Origin: Orbilia blumenaviensis | Lineage: Eukaryota > Ascomycota > Orbiliomycetes > Orbiliales > Orbiliaceae | Assembly: GCA_036872755.1 (NCBI GenBank) | Contig: JAVHNS010000012.1 | Coordinates: forward strand, 248,001 to 312,000 | Length of the DNA stretch: 64,000 nt | Reading direction: 5' to 3' | Shown: in pieces, positions 37,198-47,575 of the stretch | Position numbering within the stretch: the stretch's first letter is position 1 | Layout of the letters: every line of letters starts with the position of its first letter | Notes under the pieces: model-generated | The model's database searches: none | What the model was told of the DNA's origin: nothing | Seen by the model: only the letters and a program-made list of their open reading frames with translations | Translations under genes and position numbers: made by a program

Positions 37198-38584
37198 TTA
37201 CAGAATCTTGCTTAGTCTCGTCACGTCACCGGCGAGATATCTATACCAGATGTTAGTAAATGTTTGAGTCTTAGAACCTGTATCAGGCGGGTTATTCAAC
37301 TTACAAACTTCCAGCAATCACAATCGGCCCATCACAGCCGACCTCGCAGCTCCACTGAACAGCTCCCTTCAAATCAGACCCCCAGCTTCTGACCAATCCC
37401 TTAGGGCCAACCAAGTTCTCAGCCTCTTTAGCCAACTGAGTGGATTCTTCTGCTTTGACCCATGGCATGCCATCGACTGGTCCGAATTCAACAGTGCTGA
37501 CAACATCTCCCTCTTTCAGGAACTCCCCAAGTATAGCCTTTGCATCCTTTCCATGGCTGATACCAACGACCCAAGTGACATTTCGCTGCTGAATCCTTGC
37601 TCTTAGGTTCTCATCAACAAATTGCCCAAGAGCCACGGCAGCCTCGGGATTATGTGCGCCATCGATAATCATCTCCTGCTTCTTTCCAATCGATGACTTG
37701 ACGGTGATCCATTGTAATCTACCTGGGTTCTTAGCTTCCGATACACCTTTCTTAACTGTTTCGGCCGTAATCTGTGGGTATGTCTTCGCGGCTAGTGAAA
37801 GGGCATGGATAGCGCAGGCAAGGTTCGAGTGCTGGTATTTTCCAAGTAACGAGGGGGTATACGACTGTAGGCCAAATGTTGGGGTCTTGATCTTGACAAG
37901 ATTCGGTATGGTTGTCGGCATTGGGGCCGGGGCATCTCCAGTAGGAGGAACGTCTTCGACATCATCGATCTCTGGAGCAGCGAGGATGACCTCACCGGCA
38001 CCAACCTCTTCTTTCACTTCCTGGATAACACCCAAAGCACCCTCTACATTTGAAGCATCAACTACACAAGGTGCACCAGGCTTCATAATTCCAGCCTTCT
38101 CTCTTGCAATCTTCTCGATTGTGTCGCCCAAGAAGTCCACATGGTCCATACCGATCTTTGTCAAAACTGTAACGAGCGGATCTTTGATAATATTCGTCGC
38201 ATCAAGTCTCCCTCCAAGTCCGACCTCAACGACAGCTAGTTCGACCTTTTCTTTGCTGAAGATCTCAAAGGCAGTCGCGGTCAAAAGCTCGAACTCCGTG
38301 GCTCCGATGTTCCCATCCTGGTTTCTCTTTTTGACGAGGGCTTCAGTCTCGTGGAAGAGTGTCGAGTCTATGCTCTTGTCATTAAGAGAAATAGAATCCC
38401 ATCTATCGACCAAGTGCGGTGATGTGAATCGGCCGGTACGGATGCCGCTGGAAGTCAAGGCGGAAGAGAGGTATGCGCAAACGGAACCCTTGCCATTGGT
38501 GCCTGCGACATGGAGAGCCCGCCACGCGAGACTGGAGGAAGGGATCAGCTTGAGGACCCGGGAGAGGGCGAGGTCGATACCCAT
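37198..38584 (-). CDS. FOL3: Dihydrofolate synthase (Fol3-type)
   Basis: Two exons, 38584-37305 and 37240-37198 (1323 nt, 440 aa), with a 64-nt intron. The small last exon restores the family C-terminus GSLYLAGDVTRL; without it the frame stops right after GSL. The start was set at the ATG that begins MGIDLALSRVLKLI, because the family starts there. The frame stays open further upstream, but only to a GTG at 38788 and with low-complexity sequence. Mur-ligase-type motifs are present: P-loop GTNGKGSV (28-35), TSPHLVDRWDSI, EVGLGGRLDATN, KIGMDHVDFLGDTIEKI, the KAGIMKPG lysine site and IDGAHNPEA. The enzyme adds glutamate to dihydropteroate to make dihydrofolate. The absence of the longer N-terminus typical of folylpolyglutamate synthase (Met7) supports Fol3. 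Confidence 0.9.
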
Positions 38585-39592
38585 CTTGGCGGCGAGAGGA
38601 GGAGGAGGGGAGGAGGATTGAGAGTCACCTCCACGAATGGAGTGGGATTGAGGTTCCGGACAAGGATTGTCGTGTGATTGGAGGGGTGGTGGGAGATGGG
38701 TCGTAGTTGGAAGCACTAAAATTTGTATGTGAGTTTTGCAGCATACCAGCAAGGTGCAGGGGTTATGCCATACTTGCGAAAACACCACAGAGTATTGATA
38801 TCAGATGATATGATACGATTGGGAGCTTCAGGCCCAAAAGTTCCGATTCTTCAAAAATAAAAATAAAAATTTCAGTAATAAATTTGAAACCACAAAATAC
38901 AAAATAGTCGATTGTTGCAACTAGACACCGTTTCTAAAGATGATTTTCTAGAGGAAATCTTATTTGAACTATGTAATGGCACATAGTCATAGGCTGGCTG
39001 GCTGGACTTCTAAATTTATAAACTTTCTATCTTCGGACCCCCAAACTACTTTGTACCCAGGTAGATACTTTGCCTGGCCGGTCACATAACAGTATTTCAA
39101 GGTGTGCTGCAACAGTCTAATGTTATCATACATGAGCCCTGGTCAAATCTTCTGGGAACGTTGGTTTCCTTTCGAACGGTTGTTCGAAGGCACGCAATCC
39201 ACCAAACTACTAAGCCTACGATATCCGTCCTGGGACTATATCACATCAGGAACGAGCTTAGGCGTTCCCTCTAAGCTCCAGGCCTATGGTGCCCAGGTCC
39301 GATTCGGCACATTTCTACGGTTTTGGTTACCTATTCGGATGCGGGAACCCATTTCTTAGGCACTCTAACATATTCATCCTGATTTTGTAGGCCAGAGTCA
39401 ACGGTCTATTCCAGAACTTTATGGTATATACGAGGTTATAGTTGTTAGAGAAGCTAGGCGGGTACGTGCCCGCGGGAGGTCCGCCGTACCCTAACGACCT
39501 GCATATACGCTATCGCTGCATGAAACGGCTGAACGGCCCTGAAGTCCAATCGGATGGAAGTGTGATGATTTGATTGGCTGAAACGTGGAGGT
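38585..39592. other. Intergenic between FOL3 start and the UBE3D-like 3' end
   Basis: 1 kb without a supported gene. An A-rich patch near 38856-38876 lies upstream of FOL3. The 85-codon frame at 39102-39359 has no motif. Confidence 0.55.
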
Positions 39593-41145
39593 TTAAAATC
39601 TCTCCAACCACCCTCCCTTCCAACTTCCAGCCCAAGTCCTTAGCTCCTTCGGCAAGCTTGTATTCACTTCCTCTAACAGCCTCTCGAATCGGTTGTGTAT
39701 GATCCTAGGTAGGTACACAGTCTCAATATCACCTAGTCCATCTAGCTCTTCCTTCGATATAAGTTTCTGGTAGTAGACCTTAACTGCCCGAGTTGGCGTC
39801 GGTTTCTCGGATCTCGTGACTAATGTATTCGGATTGAATACCCATATATGCAATCCCTCACATACCTCCTCTGTTCGTTCCCCAGATCCGTCGAGATGTT
39901 GTTGCGATAGTATGCTCGCACCGGGTTTGATAAGAAATTTCCGCTGCCCCGTATTATCGACTAGGTATTGCAGGTGCGCAGATAGCCATTGAGGCAGTGT
40001 GTAGCTATCCAGCATTTCGTCAACATTGTACTTGAGTGACCCGAGCCCCAGTGACAGCGACCATTTCATAAGCCTAACTCCATCTGCCTTCGCATCGACG
40101 ATTCCGAGTGGAACGTTACAGAGCTGACAAATCACAGTTTCCGCTTCATTGGATCCTGTTTGCTATTTCTTCGAGTCAGCATTTTATTCACGAGAATGAA
40201 TAAGTTGACATGTAAAAAGGATATATCCCGTATCATATAGGGTCCTCCTGCGAACTTCATAGTCATAGGAGGCGAAACAGGATACGGCCACCCAAGTCTT
40301 CCACCAAAACCAGGGAACTACCCTTCATCCCAGACAAAACATCTGGAAGAACCGCTTCAAAGAGGGTTCTAACATCTATTTTGCAAGGAACAAACGGGGG
40401 CTGTAGCTAGGGTGTATGTGAAGCTTGGTATGGTGAGTCCGTCTAGGACGAATGTATCGGTGATGTAAAGTATTGATAGTATACGTAAAATTCGTATGAC
40501 TTGATCACCTTCTTGCCGTCCACCCACTCTCTGTGGCTTTTTGATGTATAAAAATTGCGGAAAGGGGTCCCGTACCTCAATACCAGTATTGTCACAGTCT
40601 TCCTTCCGAAGAAGAAAGTACATCGGATCCACGAGTCCTACTGTATGTTCCGCCACTATCCTCCCGACGCCAGAATATCTACTCCCTTCGGAGTCGCCAT
40701 CCTTATTGTGGGGCTTATGACAGTGCCAGAGATCCATCATATCCGCCCAGTGTTCTGAAGGGAGGTTCTTCCATTTCTGAATTCGCCCCCTCGGAACAAT
40801 CGTCGTTGTACAGGCGACACAGCAGAATGAGGACCAAGGAGACAAGAACGATGCATCCCAGGGGTCTTGTACTCGGTCGGAAAGGACGTCGTATTCACCC
40901 GCTGAGAGATAGGTTTGTGATGCTGACAGTCGGTATGTTTTCGCTGGAGGTAACGTAATCGACGGTGAATCAACTGGTGTCGGCAGCATAATATGAGTGG
41001 TCCGAGTTCCGTACCTGACGGTCAAGGCACGTTTTGAAGGGTGGAGCCCAACGGAGCTTGGTATTTCGCCATCCTCACTCTCGATACTGACGGAGACTTG
41101 CTTGATATTCGGGAGTAGTTCGCAAAAGTACAGCGGATCCGGCAT
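39593..41145 (-). CDS. UBE3D-like HECT_2 domain protein (E2-binding, putative E3 ligase)
   Basis: Model of two exons, 41145-40576 and 40162-39593 (1140 nt, 379 aa). The start is the ATG at 41145; a TTG one codon upstream is ignored. Features of the family are the Cys motif SFCCVACTTTIV, the WADMMDLWHCHKPH motif, the block VGLVDPMYFLLRKEDC, then ICQLCNVPLGIVDA, KWSLSLG and the C-terminal GLHIWVFNPN. In animals UBE3D binds E2 enzymes such as UBE2C; the fungal role is not established. The 413-nt intron (40163-40575) is long for this window and phase 0 at both ends. Both the first exon frame (to 40369) and another frame (40406-40263) stay open inside it, so an additional or alternative exon is possible. 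Confidence 0.78.
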
Positions 41146-41680
41146 CAAGCCTCTTATCGATTGTCGAGTGCTACTGGAAATTTAGGGAGGAGAAGTTGTG
41201 GGGAAGAAGAAAATTGAGACAGTAACAAATCTGGAGATTTTTAATTTAAGAATTCCCATATCCAGCAAGTCCGCCAAGTCGCGGTGACATTCAACAAATC
41301 CCAGCGAAACCTCGAATTCAACAAGACACCCGCCCTAACGCAGCTGGCTAGCCAGCATTGGGGATTCGGAGACGTCGCAGATATATATATGCAAAACGGG
41401 GGGTTAGTCTGCCTTCGAACCAATTAGTATAGTCTAACCCGCGAAACGATCCAGTTTACGTGATTTCCCTTGCCCATACGTTTTAAAGGAACGGTATTTT
41501 AGAATTAATTCTGGAACTGAAGGATGGGAATTTGGCTATGACGACTTCACTCTCCGGAGAGAGCAGAATATAAGTACGTTTTCTTTCTTCTCTTAAAAAC
41601 CTTTTGGGGGAAGAATCGTATGATTCTGTCTCGACATCCCTTCAGAAAATTACTCCCATCGGTCTATAAATTTGCCAAAC
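41146..41680. other. Divergent promoter region
   Basis: 535 bp between the start codons of the UBE3D-like gene (minus) and the questin-oxidase-like gene (plus). It includes a short TA run near 41383-41390. No coding feature is seen. Confidence 0.55.
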
Positions 41681-43386
41681 ATGCGTCTAAGAATTCTTCC
41701 CAACTTCTTAGTCCAGGCGATACTCCTACACCACGGCTTGAGCGCCGTAGTCGATAATTCAAACCAAATACCGAAGCTTCATCCGAGAGGTCAGATTGTA
41801 TTCAACATGGGGTCTTCGTGGTCCAGTCCGGCTAGTAAAGGGCAGGAAATATTTAAGCCAGCAGATGCGGTGGCAACCGACCCGTCCGAAGACCCGAGAT
41901 ATCGGAGATTCACGCATTTCCTCAAGCTAAATCACCATGACCATGCGATTTTCTATCACAACTTGCAATATCATAATCACTTGCCTTACGTCAGTAAATA
42001 CGATTTCCACCCAGCTAATTTGTGGAGTACAATGTGTTAACCACCGAGTCCCCAAATATTTAGGCCTTGGCGTCAGCCTATATTTTTGGTGGGAGTAGAG
42101 ACCATCTACATGACGTCTACGAAGAATGCTCAAAAGAGCTTGAACAATGGCAGGATTCACCCGAAGAGATAGACCCAGACAACTGGAGAGCGCATTTGGG
42201 GGACAAGAGGTCTGTGGCTTTCAATGCCTTCCTCTATTCCCGCGCAAAAAGGAAGGACTTTACTAAACCTTTATTAGATACCAGCGAGCGTACCTCAGTT
42301 TCTTCGAAGATGAAATGGAACAAAGAGGGCACGATTGGAAAGCTACTCTTTGGCATTTCTTAACAGATAAACAGGTTGACGAAGGGGGTAACGATTGGGA
42401 CAACCATCAACTATTATACGGACTCACAGAAGGAAGTACGTTCCTGAGTAACTAGCGTCGCAATTTAATCCCTAAATCAGTACGCTAACACAAAGGTGTA
42501 GTCGGACACCCCCTCATCCACCTAGGGTATGCCCTTGAACTTGAAGACAAAGGCCTTGCCATGGAAGCCCTGGCCATGGCTGCCGTTTCCTACAACAAAG
42601 TCCACGAACTTGTCGACAATCCCTACCCCCCACTACCTTTCATCACCACCAGCGAAATCCGCGAGGTTCTTGATAAGCTCTTCGACGACCCAAACTACGA
42701 CGATATCTGTTCTAAAAATGGTATGGGCCAGCCTAGTAAAATTCTCGATGACCCACCATATGTCACATTCTATGGTTATGTGATCCAAAAGGAGAGAGCA
42801 GCGCTCTTAGAAGCCTACCAAAAGCAAGTCGAGGCGTCAGTTATGCTATTTACTACCTCTCACAAAGCTGGAAATCCACAGTACGACTTCTTTCTAGCGC
42901 ACACAGTTACTGCCGCGCAGGCTTTAAGGGTTATCCTCCCGCATGTTGATACCCAACAAACATGGCATTTGGTTCGGGCTCATATGGTATTGATGGCACA
43001 AGTCTACTTGTCGCAATGTAGGCCTACGATCAAAGATTGGTTTGTCGATGACTATGATATTGGGAATAAGGATTGGGACTATATCAAGAAGAAGGCATTG
43101 GAGAGCGAGTATAAGTATGACTCGCATTATCTCAAGGGTAGGCACCGATATACCTCTCAATGTCACTGGCAGTAACAGGACTAAACTAACTACGGGTGCT
43201 ACTATAGTCTTACGATCTTTACAAGAGTTTGAGAAACTCTTTGGTACCGGAGAACCCGGTGAGAAAAAATACAACATGTACTTGAAGGCTGCCGTTAAGT
43301 TTGCAGATGAATTCAGTGGGTGGATAGGATTTTCAAATGCGAGCATGAAGAAATTGGACATTAAGGATACAAACAATACCCAGTAA
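41681..43386 (+). CDS. Questin-oxidase-like protein (DUF4243 / AflY family)
   Basis: Five exons: 41681-41989, 42064-42209, 42278-42435, 42496-43137 and 43208-43386, total 1434 nt, 477 aa. The intron at 42210-42277 contains a textbook branch sequence (TACTAAAC) and removes a false continuation. The spliced product has the family features: LNHHDHAIFYHN and YHNHLPY near residue 90-105, NWRAHLGDKRYQRAYLSFF, the GHPLIHLGYALELED block and HYLKVLRSLQEF near the end. Known members include GedK/questin oxidase and AflY, which act in Baeyer-Villiger-type ring cleavage of anthraquinones in polyketide pathways. No polyketide synthase or other cluster enzyme is within the window, so the substrate is unknown. 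A hydrophobic N-terminus (residues 4-20) may be a signal or anchor. Confidence 0.85.
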
Positions 43387-44659
43387 TTTGGTGCAGTAAA
43401 AGCCACTGAATTCTCGGTATCGTGTTGGAATTCGATCGTGGCTGTTTAGCATTTGCATGTTTGCGTTTTGTTTTGTCCTATTGAATAGCACTACGTACAA
43501 GATACGACTTGCTATAGTGTTTTTATATCTGATTGTGAATAATTTTCACTTGCATGGTGGCGCTGAATTTCGAGATACGGGTACGGAGCGGAGATGGGTA
43601 AAAGCTTTAATCGAAGTTTTCAATTACCTAGGTAGTAACTAAAGTACTTGCACTAATGCCTTGCGTGGGGTAATTATTTTCAATTTCATGAAGTGCGTAT
43701 ACGCATGGCCCATAATATAGAGCTATCTCACATTCTCCGGGTAAGGTTCCGTACGCGTTTTAAGCTCGAATAAAACCACGGAAACCAGACTTTAGGGTCT
43801 AACCGAATTCGCGAAGGGCCTCAAGAGGTTTTACGCCCTACTGGCTTTAAATACCAATCCTTTTAGGACTGGACTATTGAGCTCCTGAACCGAAGGCATA
43901 TATTATTCCTAGGCCAGGTCCCCAGGTGGCAGATATAGCCCTCCCAGTCTTCTCTAGTTACATATATTTAAAAACATGCTACGGCCATGGATACCGCTAC
44001 GTATTAAATCACATCTAGAATTCCTCAAGTTAGGCGGCTCAGATAGAGCAATCTAGGTAACATCCGTCTAGTCTACGACAAGCAATCTAGATCAATATTC
44101 ATATAGAACTTAGTTTTCATTCCTGGGTTATGATACAATTAGAATAAAATCAATACTGAGCTGCCCTAAATCGGAAGTCTCGCAAAATTATACATTGACG
44201 TGGCATAACCAACCCATAACTTTGATAACCCCTATTATCGGTTCAAATTGGCATAGTATTGAGATGTAGACTATACTTCTTGTGTTGGCTATGTAGTATT
44301 TTGTCAGTCTTGTCTGCGGCAGGGATCGGACGACGGGATTCGACCGCAGGATGAAAGGATAGAGCCCGACATGACCTGACACGAGAAGACCGAGGGGTCC
44401 AGCCCACTATCCCTTCCGATGGCGTCGAATGCGGGGAAGATGGGGGACGATAATCTGGGGGAGAGCTCGAGAGATGCCGTCGATACTTCGACTTCTTTTC
44501 TTCTCCAATCCAATTGCATAGAGCTAGCTGGGGTAATTATAAGCTTCAACACAAAAGGACCTCGGTACCGGATTGAGGGTTTCTCGACGACGTCTAGTGA
44601 TTGGTCGCTTTTTTTCTACACCTTGAAATTCATACTTCGCGTTCGACGAAGCTTCCACC
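43387..44659. other. Intergenic, no gene seen
   Basis: 1.3 kb between two plus-strand genes. The 61-codon frame at 43457-43642 and the minus frames at 44188-44382 and 44304-44552 lack motifs. The right end is the upstream region of the dioxygenase gene. Confidence 0.55.
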
Positions 44660-46268
44660 ATGGCATCTACACTTCGTTCTGCGGTTCGTTGCGCCAATAG
44701 AGGCAAGGCTCTATCTACGACACGGGTGTTTTCAGCTTCAAAACGATGTCTGTCGTCCCAATCTCCGTCACAATCGTACCGAGCGGCGAACCCGAGGAAT
44801 GCGCTGCTCAAACTTCAACCGAGTCGCTTCAACTTTCCAACACGGCAGTTAACCACCATAGCAAATGACCCAAAAGCGATCGCATTAGAAATCCCGGTGT
44901 TCCAGTTCAAAGATATTCTCCAGCATGGAGAACTTCCACCTACTAAAAATCTCAAAGTCAATATCGACGGTCAGCCCTTCATCTTCGACAACGTATTCCT
45001 TCGCGATTCTTGCAGGTGCAGCAGTTGTGTAGACCCTTCTACACAACAGAAACTTTTCACCACTTCTGATATCCCGGTTGATATCTACCCTCGCCGGGCA
45101 AGGATTTCAGATGGGAAACTTAAGATCGAATGGAGCCATAAGCTTGCGAAGAGTGCCGTTGTAGAAAACGAGCAGAATGGGTACCACTGGAGTTACTACA
45201 GTGGTGAATTCTTAAAAAACTCGTCAACACCGATCACATCTGTTAAGTCCAATATGTCGGATTTCAGAAGAATTTACTGGGACAAGAAGATTATGGACAA
45301 GGAGGTTTTCTGGATCGAATATGAGGATTACATGAAAAATGAAGTTGCACTTGCAAAGGCCCTAAGACACTTGAGTTTCTACGGATTGATATTTATCAGG
45401 AATGTTCCTGATGGACGACAGGTCGACCAAGTACCCGCTCTCGCTGAAAGGATCGGTAACTTGAAGAGGACTTTCTATGGGGATACATGGACTGTGAAGT
45501 CGGTCCCAAATTCGAAGAATATTGCGTAAGTTTTGGTCACTGTTCATGAAGATCGAGATCACCAGGGCTAACGGACCCAATAGATATACGAGCTTGGATC
45601 TTGGCTTACATATGGATCTACTATACTTCGAATCCCCGCCCGGGCTTCAGTTCCTCCATTGTGTAGAGAATACTGTGACAGGAGGCGAGTCGTACTTTGC
45701 AGACGCAATGCGTGCAGCATTCATGCTCCAGGCTACGAAGCCGCAAATTTTTGAAACGCTCACCCGGTTCCCGGTAAATTTTCATTATCATAATGATGCT
45801 AAGCACTACAGATTTTCACGACCAATTGTCGTCATGAAAAACGCAAGCGAGAACTATCATCCACAGCTTGGCATTGATCATATTAATTGGGCACCACCGT
45901 TTCAAGCTCCATTTACAATGGATCAGAACGGTGCCATGGTGTCAAAGAGTACTCAATGGAGGGCATTCTTGAAGGGTATGGCCCTACTAAACGAACAGTT
46001 TGAAAGCCCTTCGAATCAATACGAGTATCTATTAAAGGAAGGGGATTGTGTGGTGTTCTTTAATAGGAGGGTGCTGCATGCAAGGCGGGGCTTTGATGCG
46101 GAAAGTGGGAAGAGGAGGTTGACAGGTGGGTATGTGGATATCGATGCATTCGAGAGTGCTTGCCGAGTGCTGGCAGAGAGGTATCCAGACGAGGGCAGGC
46201 AAGACACAACTGGGTTCGAGTATCTGACAGAGCATGCGAAGGAGTTTGGGTATACACAGTGGAGTTAA
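44660..46268 (+). CDS. Gamma-butyrobetaine dioxygenase-like 2-oxoglutarate oxygenase
   Basis: Two exons, 44660-45525 and 45584-46268 (1551 nt, 516 aa), with a 58-nt intron. The first about 65 residues are basic and Ser-rich with few acids, as in a mitochondrial presequence. Next is the small Zn-binding N-terminal domain of the family, seen as FLRDSCRCSSCVDPSTQQK. The TauD-type catalytic domain carries the iron ligands HxD (His298, Asp300 in LGLHMDLLYFE) and the distal His454 in NRRVLHARRGF. RRLTGGY follows, whose Arg is expected to bind 2-oxoglutarate. All iron ligands are present, so the enzyme should be active. BBOX makes carnitine from gamma-butyrobetaine. Trimethyllysine dioxygenase is a close relative and cannot be fully excluded. 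Confidence 0.85.
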
Positions 46269-47575
46269 GTGAATTCATAAAAAAGCGGGGTGTGCAGGAG
46301 TGTACAAAGCTATGGTATATGGACAGCTCTGCGGCATCTGTAAATACTGGTCTACAAAAGAGGGGTACGGTTGAAACTTCAGAGTGTCAATAGAACAAAA
46401 GGAATTAACATAAAGCAAAAGAAAAGAAAAGAAAGAAACCACGAGAATTATCGCCAGCGTTCCCGTATGCAAGTGGTATATATAATTAGCTATCTCAATC
46501 CCGAGGGGCTGCATCCCAACAAGTGGAAAAAAATAAAATATTTTTCTGAAATGCCTCTCGTTGTCGTTCTGAAACTGATATCCCGATATCAAAGTCAGGC
46601 CTTTTTGGACAGATGTGGCTTCGCTGACCAACCACGAGCCGGGATTTGGAGATTGGTGGCGCGTGTCGTCAGGCTGACGTTTTGCCTTCAAGCCAACGGG
46701 AGAAGACCAAAAGCTTCTTCACCACACTTGCATAAGTGCCAAAGCCGGTGTAGATTTGACAACTCACCTTGCTGGAAAAGATGCACTTGGACTTGCCCCC
46801 AGAAGTATCGACAGGAACAAGTACTAGGCCCGTAGTGGAGAGGTCCTGAGGCTTTTTTACCTGCGGCGACGTCCAGAGTCGGTAAGGTCGACCGGCGACC
46901 ACCAATGGACTTCGACCAAGCAAGGGTGGTTAGACCTCTCCCCCAAGACGAGAAAGCCGGAAAGATCAACTGGGAGGACTGGGAGATGTCTCTCTGGATG
47001 TATTATTATCTGCAGGCGGTCTGGTAACATCTGTGACATGCTGTATGTAACGCTTGCTTGCTTAGCTCACTAGCGGCCTGGCTGCAGGAGAGAGGTCTTC
47101 TTAAGTCCTGCTTGACATTGCAAGCCTCCAACCAGAAGCTAGATATTCTTCGCTGAAAATTTCAACGGTCGACACTCGAATCGAATCCACCACACGCCTC
47201 TCTGAGCTGGCCGACATATTCCCTTCTTGTCCCGTTGTTTGTTTTGTGGTTGTTGAAGTCGAACACAGTCCGAGGTCGTTGCATTGGCGGTCAGGTCGAA
47301 AGGAAGAAGAAGAAGAAGGTCCGAAAATTCTCGGTTACTTGATCTCAACTGCTACTTTTTTTTCTTCAAGCGGACAGCCTTTGGACTTCGATTTCACCAA
47401 CCAGCAATCCAAAGGAAAAGAAAAGAAAAAAAGCCATCCCGCGGCAGAGGCTTGTGATATCGTCTTTTGATAGAGCGCGTCCGAAAATTTCAAACGACCC
47501 CGCTCAAAACTACCGCCCCCTCGGCACTCTCATTTAGCATCATCCACACATTCTCTCCGTGGTGTTTCGTGCAAC
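46269..47575. other. Intergenic, upstream of DNM1
   Basis: 1.3 kb. Overlapping frames on both strands (46371-46835 plus, 46275-46691 and 46669-46969 minus) show no domain. The DNM1 promoter and 5' UTR should lie at the right end; a purine-rich stretch with AAG/AAAG runs occurs at 47300-47440. Confidence 0.55.

Noticed and set aside
37698..38621. 307-codon open frame on plus
   Set aside because: It lies antisense across the FOL3 exon, whose product matches the family throughout; the plus frame has no motif and is a shadow.
38585..38788. N-terminal extension of the FOL3 product from a GTG
   Set aside because: Non-ATG start and Pro/Ser-rich sequence; the family begins at the ATG at 38584.
44310..44420. 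tRNA-like B-box (GGTCGAATCCC on minus)
   Set aside because: No A box at the right distance and no cloverleaf could be folded by eye.
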